A DNA stretch of 64,000 nt, taken from assembly GCA_027422505.1 (NCBI GenBank), contig JAPQWV010000685.1, positions 124,001-188,000 of the forward strand, given 5' to 3'. The translations under genes and the position numbers were made by a program. Below the pieces are notes generated by a model. It saw nothing but the letters and a program-made list of their open reading frames with translations. It had not been told where the DNA came from and searched no databases. Shown piece by piece: positions 37,115 to 49,434 of this stretch; positions within the stretch are counted from its first letter, which is position 1, and each line of letters opens with the position of its first letter. Origin of the DNA: Craterostigma plantagineum (taxonomy: Eukaryota > Streptophyta > Magnoliopsida > Lamiales > Linderniaceae).

Positions 37115-37625
37115 GTTATGTATAAGACGCACGCAACAGCGTATGCTAACCAACTCAACGCAGACAATGTTTTCCTAATTTGTGCCATAGACTGCTAGGC
37201 ACCTAAGAGCGAATGAGTTGAATATCTTGGCTAGACATCCCTCATATTAGCAACCAACAATAAAGTATTTACCCATGCAATTATTGTTTGTTTAAAAAAA
37301 TATCACTGAGTTTCATTCGCAAAGAATTCAACACGATGATAGACAAAGTTGGAATTTGTATCGAACCCTAACCTGACTCGACCCCACCTGCTTTAACCCA
37401 AATATAACCCATTAACCCGCCAGCCTGTTTAAAATTAAAAAGAAAATAAATAATCATAATTGCAAATTAAATAAAACAATAGAGAAACAAAGCACATTTT
37501 TTTTCTAAAAATCAACAACAATTAAAATTCCAAATAATACAAGTTTTTATTTATATTGAGGATATTTAATATTTAAATTATTCAGGTTAAATGGGTGATA
37601 GCATGTGATTTCAGGTTGATTTCGT

Positions 37626-39101
37626 GTTAAAAACTCGAACCCTAACCTGACCCACTTAATATTCGGGTTGGGTTCGGGTTTACACATTTACTTAAATATG
37701 TCGAAAATGCTAACTCAAACCTGCTAGTTTCGGGTGTTTCGGGTAGGTTCGTGTCTGGTTGGCGAGTCGGATTGATTTTAGCACCCCTACCAATACTAGC
37801 TACCTCTATTTTTCCAGTTAATTACACTTAAATGGATAAAAATTTTTAATGTTCGATGAATAACGAATGATGTTTCATTATTGTAAAAAGGCTATGTTGA
37901 GCATGGTAGCAAGTTCCATCGCGAGACTATTGTTACATTACAATATGTCGAGACCATATAGTATAATGTCAATATTAGGTTCCTTTTGGCTGGGGGTATT
38001 AGGGAGGATTAGATGAGTTACCAATAAGTAAAGTATTGCTTGGTAGGAGATTTAACTAAAGATGTAATTTAGTTAATATCTCCTTAATATCCCATTAAGA
38101 TATTAGCTAAAGCTATCCCTCTCCATACCTTTAGTTAATCCCGGGCATTTATCTCAAAATTATGATTTATTTATTGATGTTCAATTCAAAATATGGGTAA
38201 ATTTGTAATTGAGTTTATCTAAAATTATCTAATCCACTTGAGATTATTATTTAAATTCATCAACCAAACATCATCAAAATTTATACCTTAAAAAATCACA
38301 CTTTCCATCAATTATTACATCAGTTGGCGGCTTGGCGCTATGGAAGGAAGAAATAAGTACAAGTACCAAATTGAAAATTAGACAACATGGAACGCCTTTT
38401 GGACATGATTCATAGTTCGCCTTTTTTTTTTCAGAGTTCGCCTTTCCCCCACTTTTTGGCTCTTTCGTCCGACATGTGACACGTAGCGCACCTACATATT
38501 GAAATTAATATTTGATTATTGTTTATGAACTTGACCTTGAAACCATGTCTAATTAATTGCAGCAAAGAATATATCCTTAGATGCAAGCAAGTATTATAAA
38601 ATTGTTATATGTACAATCAACTCCCTTTACCAATAATGTGACGACGAATAGATTCCAATGGAAAATATCTTAAGTTTGTTTAACAAAAGTAAATAAATAG
38701 TTCCTCCTGGGAATTTGACACAATTCGACACTCCATCTCTCTCTAAATTATGGTATATACTCAGTATATAATAATTTGTAATGGGCTAAGCTTTTAGACG
38801 AGATTATTATTAAACATAACATACTTCTCAAATCAAGACGTCATACATACGAAATCTTGCATTATATAAATTAATCTTATAATGTTACGCCGTACACTTT
38901 TCGGAAATCGAAACTAATTACACAAGGTCAGGTTACTATTCTATCAAACAATATAACCCAACTCTCTTAGATTTGCGATATGTGAAATGATGAAATGTCG
39001 AAAATTGACGGAGATGTAATTCTTCAAAAAACTTATCATAATTGGACTATACGCTTAGCCAATAGAGGACAATGTAGGTGGGCCCCACCCATATTTTATC
39101 A
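37626..39101. other. Intergenic with hAT-like MITE remnant
   Basis: 37640-37795 carries 'attcgggttgggttcggg' words and ends 'gattttagcacccctacc', the complement of a TAGGGGTG-type hAT-like end as at 49435. 37979-38290 may be another short TIR element, weakly supported. No gene. Confidence 0.5.
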
Positions 39102-39109
39102 TATATAAA
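39102..39109 (+). promoter_or_regulatory. TATA box of the heat-shock factor gene
   Basis: TATATAAA, 136 bases upstream of the ATG, followed by a CT-rich leader typical of plant core promoters. I saw no convincing heat-shock element close to it. Confidence 0.6.
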
Positions 39110-39237
39110 TCCTCTCTCTCTTTCTCTCTTACGCTCACTCTCAAGCTTATTTCTACTTATATCGTCTGCTCCAAGTTTCATCATCCATTCCAACTATCCT
39201 TTCGTTCAGTGCACACTTTTTTCCTATCTGTAAAGCA

Positions 39238-40511
39238 ATGGAGATTTCCTACGGTAATAGCGATTGTGGCGGCGGCAGTAGCAGTAATCACAGCAACAAT
39301 AACGCAGTTATAGCGCCGTTCGTGATGAAAACTTACCAAATGGTGAACGATCCGACGACCAACGACCTACTCGCCTGGGGGAAATCAAACAACAGCTTCG
39401 TCGTTTTGGATCCCTTGGATTTCTCCGATAGGATCTTGCCCGTCTACTTCAAGCACCACAATTTCTCTAGCTTCGTTCGACAGCTCAATACTTACGTAAG
39501 AAGGAACGAGCAAATCATTAGTTTTCGGACCTCGTTCTCGATTTTATTGTTTTTCCAATGGTGGTAATGTTTGATGCCATGGAAATGGGGTTTTCTGCTT
39601 TTCACAGTGCATTTTGGTTAATTTCCGTCTTCCTCTGTTTTCCCCTTTTTCTCTCTGTGTTGTTTCAATTTAGGGGAAATCTTCAAAATGCTCTTCTCTG
39701 TCCTAATTAGTATGTTTTTATTTCTGTGTTTCTTTCTTCTGTTTGAACAACTCTGTTTCTTGTAATTGAATTTTTCTTGTGAATGATTTATGGCTGATTT
39801 GCTTTCAGGGATTCCGAAAAGTCGACCCAGACAACTGGGAATTCGCAAACGTATGGTTCTTACGTGGGCAAACTCACTCCTCTCAAACATCGTAAGGCGA
39901 AAGCATCATCACCAAATCACTCAGACAAATCCCATCATCGTTCGAATCATCGACTCAAAGAAGACAACGACGAAGAAGACGAAGAAGAAGACGAGCTCTT
40001 CAACGAAATCATGAAGCTAAAGCAAGAACAGAAGAGCTTGGAGCAAAACCTCGAGTGCATGAACAAGAGGCTCGAAGCCACCGAAAAAAGGCCCCAACAA
40101 ATGGTTACCCTCCTCTGCAAAGTCGCCCAAGATCCCGAAATTTTGCCCCAACTGCTTATGCAGAGGGGGAGATCGAAGCTCCTAAAAACGCCCGGCGAAG
40201 ATGCTGCAAATAACGGAGAGCAGAAGAGAAGGAAGCTTTCGATTATTAAGAGCGAAGGCGATGCCCTAACGCCAGTTTCCTCGCCCGAGTTGAATTTGGA
40301 CATGGACCACCCTTTTTACAGTCCCCTTGAGGTGCCATCTGTGCCTTTGATCGTGCGAGAAAATCCCGACTACAGAAAGGAGGTCGACGGTCTTTCGCCG
40401 ATCAACAGCGACATGGATTATTACAGCAATCTAATTATCGATGGGAATAATAGTGATGATAATCGAACCGTTGTGCCTTATCCATTTTCGCTGTTTGATT
40501 GCGGGTTTTAG
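39238..40511 (+). CDS. Class C heat-shock transcription factor, two frame breaks in exon 2
   Basis: DNA-binding regulator of stress genes, nuclear. Exon 1 is 39238-39495, from [13 protein letters not shown] to [11 protein letters not shown]; exon 2 is 39809-40511, from [20 protein letters not shown]. The intron at this point in the HSF domain is the conserved plant position. The DNA-binding domain (about residues 25-120) is followed by a heptad-repeat oligomerisation region ([20 protein letters not shown]). [17 protein letters not shown] and [14 protein letters not shown] are class C features, and there is a basic KRRKLS nuclear signal. No class A AHA activator motif is seen. Two single bases are missing relative to the family: one C at about 39876-39880 after GQTH, and one A at about 39900-39902 after RR. 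With both restored the frame is continuous to the stop. Best match is HsfC1. Confidence 0.9.
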
Positions 40512-41960
40512 ATTGTTGATTGTGCGCTAGTAATTCGTGTTTTTGGCTGTGTATTAACGCAGTTTGCTATGTTAATCTTAATGTGGGTGCTGATATAAAA
40601 TTGTAAAGGTTACACCTTTTAGCGTATAGTTACTACATTTTTATCAATCTTGCAAGTTCGAAGGAAAAAAAAAGATGATTAATTTCCAAATATCGCATCC
40701 CAAAGGGGGACACTTTGTATCTATTATCTCCTCCGCAACGTGGCAGCACCTTTTGATGAATATCATGTGAGGAAGGAAAGTGAGATTTCGTGCCTAATAC
40801 ATACATTTCGTTTTAATTTCACGAAAAAGGCACCATCAGTTATACGTCCCTTTCGATTTATTTTTCTTGCATCGAAGGGGGCATGTTTTCATTTCTTGAT
40901 TGGGCGAAGCTAAGTCACGTAGTTCTTGTAATTTAATCGAGGGACTTGTGTTTCACTTGCTGATTGGGCGAAGCAAGTCCACGAAGTGCATGTAGTTAGT
41001 GATGGGTCGATTGAGCTTTGTAAGATGCTCATTTGATGGCTTGTCATGTTTTAAAGGGTTTTGTTGATGCTAATTGGTTCGTGGGATTATTTAAAATCTT
41101 GCCGAGATTTCTTGTGAAGTCGATGATATTTCACGTACTTAATGTTATTTTAAGTGCAGACTCCTTTTCTCTCCAGTCACTTAGAGATTCGTGTTCGAAA
41201 ATATCTAATCAAGCGTCACTGTGTACGTCACTTGTTATGATGAAAAATCATTATCTAAACATAATATCTACGACGTTTTTGGTCCGCTTTATGATTCACA
41301 GTATATTTAGTTGCATGATATCCTCATTAAACATTGTCTAAGATTTATTTTATTATATAAATATACTTCTATTCCTATTATTATGATATTATAATTAGAG
41401 GCGGACCCAGGATTCTATGATCCATCTGCATACCTTCGACCACTTTTACCACCTCGATCTTTGTTAGGTCAAGTGTTATTCGGCAGAGATGTATCAACTT
41501 TTGAAGACGACTTTGAATTCATTTTGCTGTAATAACTCATTATATCATATTCAAAGTCCGTAAATCACTAAGAAAAAGTGAATATAAAAATCAGTCAAAC
41601 ACCATAATCATCCTCAACACGAGAACCTAACTACATGAAAGTATGACTATCGTAACACATAAATTAATAATCAAAGAAATAACTAGATTGTAGATAAACA
41701 AGCCTTTCAAAATAGCTAACAACAAATTTGAAAAAAAAAATAAATGAAAAAAAACCCTTTGGCAATGGTACGACGAGTTCTTTCGTGGTATGCTTCTCTG
41801 GTTTTATGTGCTTTTTGTGTTTATTTTTATTTTTTATTAACTTCACCTAACTTCTATTATTATACAGTATTCAGCTTCCTAATTTTCACTCGAACTAATT
41901 GCATATTCTTAACAAATGGGTCAAATGAGTAAAAAGCCCAATATATTATGAAATATAGTA
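40512..41960. other. 3' UTR of the HSF gene and intergenic
   Basis: The first few hundred bases are the HSF 3' UTR. A 'ggcggacccagg' fragment near 41400 resembles an hAT end. No gene is seen. Confidence 0.5.
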
Positions 41961-42944
41961 GGAGAACGACAGTTTTAGTCTCCGATGTTTGGCACATGGG
42001 CGCATCTGATCCACATGTTCCGAGGTGACAATTTTAGTCCCCCAATGTTATCGATTTGGACGATTTTGGTCCCTCGATTAATTTAATCGCAATTTAGACG
42101 AAATTAACACGTGAGAGCCTATGATCTCCTTTTACTAAATCTCACAGTACATCTTCTTCGACTTAAACACACGTGAGTATCATTACGTATCACATTTAAC
42201 TCATTTTCAAGGTTGTCGATCATTTCCTAAATGTGATGTATAATGATGCTCACGTGTGTTTAAGCCGAAGAACAAGATGTGCTGTGTGGGTTTACGTCGA
42301 GTAAAAGGATATCATGAGCTCTCACGTGTTAAATTTAGTCTAAATTAGCGATTAAATCAATCGATGGACTAAAAAGGTAACATTGGGGACTAAAAATGTC
42401 ACCTCGAAACATGAGTAGAGATGCAACGGGATGGGTATGGGTCGGGTTTTGCCGGATTCGGGACCCGCCCGGTCATTTTTAAGGGGACCCGGGATCCGCC
42501 CCGCCTTGCCCCGACCCAACCCGCCAGATCAGGAAAGCTATTGTTTCTTTTTTTGTTTTTAATTCAATTTTCTTATAAAATAGAAACAAAACTAGAATTC
42601 GATCCCATGACCTATAGTAACCTTAACTAAATAGTTATCCAGTAGCCTACGAAGCTTTTTATTAATAATTTGAACACTTTATATATATATATATATATAC
42701 AATAATATAAATTAAATATAAAATATATATCGGAGCGGGTTAGCAAGACCCTAGACGTGCTCAAGTCCCAGCCGGGTTGAGATTTTTCGGACCCGTTACC
42801 TGCCCCATTACCCGAATAGAAAAAAACCCGATTCAGGGGCGGGTCTAGGCGGGTCCGGGTCTATACCCGCCCCATAACCATCCCTACCATGGAGATCAGA
42901 AACGCCATGCCCCAAACATCGGGGACTGAAACTGTCGTTCTCCC
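41961..42944. mobile_element. Mutator-like TIR element with another element nested in its right arm
   Basis: Left end GGAGAACGACAGTTTTAGTC and right end the complement of GGGAGAACGACAGTTTCAGTC. Inversion continues through 'gatgtttgg' and 'tccacatgttccgaggtgac'. Possible imperfect 9-bp duplications (aaatatagt / aatatatta) suggest a MULE-type MITE. The right arm is interrupted at 42416-42896. Confidence 0.8.
42416..42896. mobile_element. hAT-like 'cgggt' MITE nested in 41961-42944
   Basis: 481 bp, left end TAGAGATGCAACGGGATGGG, right end the complement of TAGGGATGGTTATGGGGCGG. Both ends are rich in 'cgggt/acccg'. It splits the arm between 'cgaaacatgag' and 'ccatggagatc', giving an imperfect 8-bp duplication that would nearly match if one G were missing on the left. 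No ORF. Confidence 0.75.
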
Positions 42945-42954
42945 AATATATTAT

Positions 42955-43267
42955 GTGGATGTATATAATATGGATTGAAGAAATAGTAGATGGATGAAAT
43001 AAATAGTAATGTATATTATTTATATTGGTGGTTAAATAAGGATGTATAAGATGGAAATATAAATTAAATGTGATTATTTCATGAGAATGTAATATTTTAT
43101 TGTGGTTGTAATTTGCGGAATTTGCACATTGAGTTGCATTGTAAAAACACACAAAAGTATTGAAATTATTCATAATTCTTCTCTCTAAATTTTTCTCTCT
43201 ACAATTATATTATCATAATATACATATTAATCACAATAATATTTTTGTAGCACGTTATCAGCACGAG
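42955..43267 (+). mobile_element. Truncated copia-type LTR with primer-binding site
   Basis: AT-rich LTR-like sequence with a leader 'ttcttctctctaaatttttctctct' ends just before 'cacgttatcagcacgag' (43251-43267), a primer-binding motif found after LTRs of several copia families. No coding region follows, and the 5' end is not resolved. Confidence 0.5.
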
Positions 43268-43741
43268 ACTCTATAACGGGTAGCACATATATTAGGAAAT
43301 TCCACCTTTACTTGATTTATGTTGATTAGATAGATTAGGTTGCATGAAAATAAATGAGTATTTCGTTCTAGCATGTGTCTTGATCATGTCGTCATCAATT
43401 GCTTTATCCGCATCTACTTTATTTGCGTTTATATTATTATTTGCATTTTTATATCTTTTATCAAATCATTAAAACTATAAAAATTATGTTAATCTAAATT
43501 AGAGTTATAATTAATATCTTAGAAGTAACCGAACTATCTTCGTGGATCGATACTCGGACTTCGTCGTTATATAACTTGCATGGCCTAGTACACTTGCTAG
43601 TCGAGCTGTCTTGAGGTCTTTACGAGCGTTTATTTCTCAGAATACTTCGAAAATTTTGGCGTTTGTTTTGCATGAAACAACACCAACGGCGAACTGGAAC
43701 GATTTATATTATTATGAACAAGAATATCTTTAGACTGCTTA

Positions 43742-43918
43742 CATGGCGGAGCCGGCCCAGTGGGGGAAAATTTTTTTTGATTAAGTGTAATTTTTTATGG
43801 TAGGTCAGAATTGAAAAACAATTGCACTACAAGGACCCCAATGAAATTTTTTAACATATTGGGTATGTGGTCCAATTATACTAGATCCCACCAACTCAAG
43901 GTTCTGGCTCCGCCACTA
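43742..43918. mobile_element. 177-bp hAT MITE
   Basis: Left end CATGGCGGAGCCGG, right end the complement of TAGTGGCGGAGCCAG. It is flanked by ACTGCTTA (43734-43741) and ACTGCTTG (43919-43926), a 7/8 match to an 8-bp duplication. 'TGGCGGAGCC' termini are typical of plant hAT MITEs. Confidence 0.85.
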
Positions 43919-43926
43919 ACTGCTTG

Positions 43927-45284
43927 TGTTTCTCCATTGAGCAAAACGTGGTTTTGTCAGGCCCATTATCTTTCGATCCGACATGGTGTGCGTGGGTCGC
44001 GCGCTCACAAACAAGTCGGCTGAGTTTGCACCCGCTGCTCGTGCATGCGAGCGGCACACAAGTGATATAATATTCTTTAATTATTTTGAACTAATAAAAT
44101 CCACCTCCGTATATAAGGTATGTCAAGCCAAGCAACTCTTCATTGCGAGATTCTCGCTTTTAATTTCCTTCCAAAATTTACATCTGCAAGCCCAAACTTA
44201 AACTCCACTTAATTTAATCAATTTATCCAACATCGTAATAAATGATCTTTGTATATGAATAGTTGTGCCGATCGACTGAAGCTATAAAATAAGCTCGCAA
44301 CTCGCAAGCTTGAGTTTTAACTGACAAGTGATAGTCATGATTGTCGGACAAGCTCAAGTTTGAGAGCTTTTTTTTTTATTAAAACATAAAATTATTCATT
44401 TTTATTTTGAAAGAAATTAAAGTTCGACGAGTTCCAAAGTTTGAGGTCGCATGAAAAAGCTCGAGGTCACGAGTTCGCGATGAATAACATCCAACATCGT
44501 CTTTATCAAGGACCAAATAAAGAAATTCAAATGCTTAAACTTGTATTCGAAGGAACATAGATTGCAATGCAATAATAGATAATGCTAAAAAATACGGCGT
44601 AGATTGTAACGGTCAACGTTAATGTTCTAATTCTAAAGTGAGTAGTCTGAATTTTCGCCGGCTTAGCTGGCACTCGTAATTTTGCAAGAAACAAATCCCA
44701 CGTCAGCCATTTGTGCGCTTCTTTACTATTCACTTATTTTAACCACACAATTCTTAACCCCTCATATTAGCAATGTATAATACTAGCACCCACAAAACTT
44801 GTAAGAACTAGTTTCGATCCCCAATTCAGCCTGACATGTTCACATTGAATTTATTACTTACCGTCACCTCTATATTTCAATTTCGTAATTATTAGAAAAG
44901 AATTATGAAGCATCGAGATAATCTGCTCACAGTGAAGAAACATGGAGTGATTGAAAAATTATTGGACGATTCGCATTTAATAAAACCTAAAAACAAAAGT
45001 ATAGGGACCTTTGTCTAAATAAAGAAAAGAAGGAGCAGAAACTTCGAGGCAATTTCTATCGTTTCGAATCTCAACCAATCTCGACCGTCCATTTCACGAG
45101 ATCTGAAACCCTAAGGTCCACCTTGCGTCATATTATTTCATTTGACAAGTCAAGAGAATTTCTCTGCCACGAAATCACGGCGAAATTGGCTCTCAAGAAG
45201 AGGATAATTCAACAGTCTATCGATCTCTGAATCGACATTTGCTCTTCATAGTTCACCAATTTTGATATCCGAGTTCGACGACCG
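43927..45284. other. Intergenic and 5' leader of the BAH-Agenet gene
   Basis: Contains 'gctcgcaactcgcaagcttgag'-type repeats near 44290-44470 that look like MITE remnants. The last ~200 bases are the probable 5' UTR. No other gene. Confidence 0.5.
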
Positions 45285-48097
45285 ATGGGGGATTCTGATA
45301 CGGCGAAATACGTTGGCTGGGAAGAGGTCTTTGCGTCGGGCGAGGAGGGGAAGCGCGAGGTTCGGTATTTTCTGAGGGATGTCTATGGGAAAGAGGATTT
45401 GGTTATTGTCAGAAAGGAGAATAGTTGGAGGCACATGTCTTATCGCTTTGTGATGAAGGGGTTACCTAATTGTCATAAGAAGCTGAAGTGTCGTGGAGAT
45501 GTTGTCGAATGGATTCATTCGGTTGTTTCAGGTAACTTTAGGATTCTGTGATGTAACTTTTCCTTTTCTTTCGTCGCGTGGAAAGGATTTGATAAACTTA
45601 TAGGCTTAACTCGATTTGTTTTTTTCTTTCTCAATTCTGGCTTCTCTGTGGATTTATGTTGGAATTCGTTGCTTTGGAGTCTAATTATCCAGTCTCTCTA
45701 TTGCTTGTGCGTGTCTTTGTCCATTATTCACAGAAATTTGAGTTATGTTGGTGAATTTTGTTTTTGAGATTGGTTTCGGAATTCGAAGCTGGGCCATGCT
45801 TTCTGAATTGGTTATCAGATCTCTTTTAACTTTTTGTTGTTCAAATTTCATCTTTTATTTTTTTACATCAATGATATGCCAAGTAATTCTTACCTATTGA
45901 GAACTTGCTTGGTTTTCCCCTTCTGATATACCACACGGAAAAATTATCGTAGACATGATTAATCTTACCGGTCAAATTTCTTTGCGTACGTCTGTAGCTG
46001 ATGATATATTGATAAATGTTATATTATATATTATTGTTTAACGGTTGCGTTTTTCTAGTAAATTATTTCACTCTCGTTTTGTTTCCAGACAGTCAACCCA
46101 GTGGATCCCTTGGGGAATCTGTAGGCGATATGGATTCCAAATCAAAAATTAACAGCAGTAAGGTTAGCTCGAAGCAATTTTTCCCTTTGTTCTCTCAGTT
46201 TTCTGTGACGTACAAAAGTTTATCGCTCGCAATAATATGTCTTAATCAATCATAGGGTGTCAAATGCAGAACGTAGGTCGGTGCATCAATGACATACGGT
46301 GGTTAGGCTCACCATGGCTTGCCGAAAGAAACAAAGACATTATAAGTCGTTCTCTCGCAATGGAGTTGTAATATCTGTAAGTATTGTCTGCATTGCACTA
46401 TATAACTGTTTCAGATGATATTAAACTTACAATTTTGTTTGATTGTCCGCATTGCACTATATAACTGTTTCGGATGATATTAAACTTACAATTTGAGTTT
46501 GATTAGATGCTCATATAGCTTCATCATTTCCGTGCCTCGCAGACGCAAGATTTTGTTTATGTTTTGGCTGAAGAAGGCAAAAGGCTTGTTGCATACATAG
46601 AGGACTTGTACGAAGATTCCCGAGGAAACAAAATGGTTGTTGCACGATGGTTTCACAAATTTGATGAGGTTGGCTTTATATCATCTGATAAATCAAGTGA
46701 TAGAGAGATTTTCTATTCTCTTTGTCTTCAAGATCTCAAGGTCGAATGCATTGATGGACTGGCAACTATCCTCAGTCCGGAGCATTATGAAAAGTACTTC
46801 AGCAAAGCAACAACGATGGGGTTAATGCCTTTTATGTGCTTAAGAATGTTTGATAATGATGAGGTCAAGCAATTTGACATCACAACCGTCAAGGGATACT
46901 GGAAACAAGAGATTTTGAGGAAAGCTTCTTCATCAGTAAATGAATCCTCCGATGACGATTTAATGGGTAGTGGAACCATTAGTGATACAGTTGGAGATAG
47001 ACGAAAGAAAAGGATTCGATGCGAGTCATACCCTAACCATATTGTTAGAGTTGTTAGTCCCGGTAGCACAGAAGAAGGCCCTGGGGTACAAAGTTGTAAA
47101 GAAAAATTTCTGAATTTTCCCTCTGCTTTGCCAGATGATACCTCATCATCGTCTTCATTTCAATGTTTAACTATTGGTTCCCAAGTTGAGGTCCTCTCTC
47201 AAGATAGTGGCATTAGGGGTTGTTGGTTTAGGGGACTGATTGTGAAGAGGATAAAAAATAAGGTTAAAGTGCTATATCAAGATCTCAGAGATGCAATTGA
47301 CCAGTACAAAGTATGTAGAGGTAAAATGACAGTTTCTTTTTCATTTGTCGTTCCATATTCAAGAGGTGCATTTTTTTGGATACCAATCGTTCTCCTTTTA
47401 CACTTTAGGAGTGGATCTCAGCATTTCGTGTGGCATTACCTGATGAACATGGGATACGGGTCCTTGGAAGAAGAATGGTCAGACCCTGTCGATTATCAGA
47501 GAAGGTCAAAGGTTCTTCCGAGGTTGATGTTGGTAGCATAATTGATGCTTGGTGGCATGATGGTTGGTGGGAAGGAATCGTTGTGAAGAAAGAATGTGAC
47601 AAGAGGCTAATTGTCTATTTCCAGGTGCTTTTTTTGTTTGCTTTATTAGAAACATGTTATTTTTTGCATGTAAATACAGCAACTTCCAACTTTTTTGGCG
47701 TAAACTATGTTCTGAGTGTGATTTTCCATTATTTTGCAGGGGAAAGGCAAGAGGCGATATTCAGTACGGCGATTTGAGACACTCAATGGAATGGGTTGAC
47801 AACAGTTGGCAAAATTTCAAGAAAAGGCCAGAACTTGTCCCGAAGCTATCTGGGCATGGGGCAGATACTGAAACAAACAAAAGTTCAAACTCCAATCCTG
47901 AGAATGCTGAAAAGGATCCAGTTTATCTAAAACGGCCTCGACATGTGATAATACGTCTCACCAAAAATGGCAGTAGCAACCTACCAAGAGGAAAGGACAT
48001 CAGAGATCTTCGAAACGACGAGCTTCTCTCTCGTCTGGATGGAGATCTTCTGGAAGAAGAGAACAAATCGAAGGCCTGTCCACACATTGCAAGGTGA
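45285..48097 (+). CDS. BAH and Agenet domain protein (chromatin reader), several frame breaks
   Basis: Probable nuclear chromatin-associated protein of the plant BAH plus Agenet type (Arabidopsis At1g68580-like). Exons: 45285-45531 (MGDSDTAKYVGWEEVF... PNCHKKLKCRGDVVEW), 46089-46162, about 46269-46378, 46543-47310 (BAH: DFVYVLAEEGKRLVAYIEDL, GLATILSPEHYEKYF, then GSQVEVLSQDSGIRGCWFRG opening the Agenet part), 47409-47624 (DVGSIIDAWWHDGWWEGIVV) and 47740-48097. Frame breaks: exon 3 loses a base between 46291 and 46320 (after it CRKKQRHYKSFSRNGVVIS is clearly coding), a T is missing near 47618-47620, and a G near 47768-47770. An alternative end in another frame runs to 48248. Exact C-terminus uncertain. 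Confidence 0.85.
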
Positions 48098-48248
48098 AGC
48101 TAATAGTGCGAGTCAGTGTCAAGAAAAGGGATTGTCAATGAAATTTTACGTTGACTCATCTGTAGTGTTTGACACAGACAATTGCAAATACGCTGGCGAT
48201 CCTCGCTTTAGTTCATCTGCTGTCACAAACTTGGTGATGTCTCAGTGA

Positions 48249-48476
48249 TGTTTTCTTTTTTCTTTCTTTCTTTTCTCTCTTTGTAAAGTATTTAAGTTAA
48301 TGAATGAGTAGGTAATAGTTATCTTTCCTTCTTTTCTCATCTGACCCAAGTTTTAGGAGAAGAGCCTGGCTTGAAGAAGTGAACCGTGTCTCATTGTATT
48401 ATTGTATATGTTGTGATCCAAAATTCAATTGATATATCAAGTCAACGTGAGGTGCAATCAAATAGAGAATTGTGGA
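48249..48476. other. 3' UTR of the BAH-Agenet gene
   Basis: CT-rich then AT-rich sequence between the last plausible stop and a MITE. No coding potential. Confidence 0.5.
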
Positions 48477-48863
48477 TAGAGCTGTCAGTTGGGCCCGTGG
48501 TCCACGAATCGGCCCGCCCCGCCCCCAAAAAGGGCGGGCTGGGCTGGGTATTTTAGGCCCGCGGGGCCGTGGGCGGGGCGGGGCGGGCCAGCACAACAGT
48601 TAATAAAATTATATATATTATAGTATATATTATGTTTAAATATATTAATTTATAGTTAATGATTTATTAATTATATATTTATAAATATATAATTAATACG
48701 TTGTTATCCATAATTTATTAAGTATTAGATACCTTAATTAACTAAATCTAATTAATAAATAAATTATAATATAATATACAAAAAATAAATAAATACGTAG
48801 AGCGGCAGGTCCCCCATTTTTTAGGCCCGCCATAGCCCGCCCGCAAGCATTTTGACAGTTCTA
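48477..48863. mobile_element. hAT-like MITE with GC-rich ends
   Basis: 387 bp. Left end TAGAGCTGTCAGTTGGGCCC, right end the complement of TAGAACTGTCAAAATGC. The interior is AT-rich between 'gggcggg'-rich shoulders. Flanks 'attgtgga' and 'atgtgga' suggest an 8-bp duplication with one T lost. Confidence 0.78.
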
Positions 48864-48930
48864 ATGTGGATAAAAGGAGAAAATTAATACGTAGCTGATT
48901 GTTTTTTCGGTAATCTACAGAAAAATATCC

Positions 48931-49294
48931 ATTTATATAAAAAATTTGCAAGTCAGACCCTTGTCAGAAAAATTTTCATATAAGTACCCGTTCGATTGTG
49001 CGTACCATTTTTCCAGTCTTGACGTACCTTTCTGTATATGTATTATTATCATATCACGTGTATATATGGTACCCACATATGGTACCTATATACGGTCTAG
49101 GTACCTTAATGTGTAGTATGATGTACCATTTTCTTACTGTATGACGTACCACAATATGTTTCCATATGGTTACCTAAATGTTTTCTATGACGTACTTGCG
49201 GCGGAACGGGTACCAATCTAAATTTTATTCTGACAGGTACCTGCATATAAAAAAAACCTGACAGCTGTCTGACTTGCGAATTTTTTATATAAAT
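48931..49294. mobile_element. TIR element with clustered GTACC words
   Basis: The termini 'atttatataaaaaatt.gcaagtcagac' on both sides are inverted over about 28 bases, with weaker inversion continuing through the 'tgtcag' words. The interior carries many GGTAC/GTACC and 'acgtac' words (49000-49250). No ORF. Target duplication not clear. Confidence 0.7.
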
Positions 49295-49434
49295 TGTTAT
49301 TTTCTGTTAATCCCCTATTTTTTTACATGATAAATTGATTGAAAGCCTTTCATATTTATTTGATTATAAACAGTTTTGGTCATTCTAAATTCAGTTATTA
49401 CAAAAATAAGGTCAAGGGGGAATTGGGTCCGAAC

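Larger units (their letters stand above)
27434..37625. mobile_element. Giant inverted-repeat (foldback-like) element split by an LTR retrotransposon
   Basis: The left arm is about 27434-28584. The right arm is 28762-29379 joined to about 37115-37625 once the 29380-37114 insertion is removed. A 177-base loop lies between. Arms are about 1.15 kb and highly similar, mostly differing by one-base indels plus a ~25-base stretch near 28321-28345 present only on the left. The short ORF at 27880-28083 is repeated on the opposite strand in the other arm and matches no family I know. No transposase is seen. The outer arm segments resemble 'gggttcgggtt'-type hAT-like MITEs, so the palindrome may be composite. 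Confidence 0.85.

Noticed and set aside
37979..38290. TIR element with 'ttggctgg' and 'caaccaaacatc' ends
   Set aside because: End pairing is short and imperfect and no target duplication was found. Kept only as a possibility.
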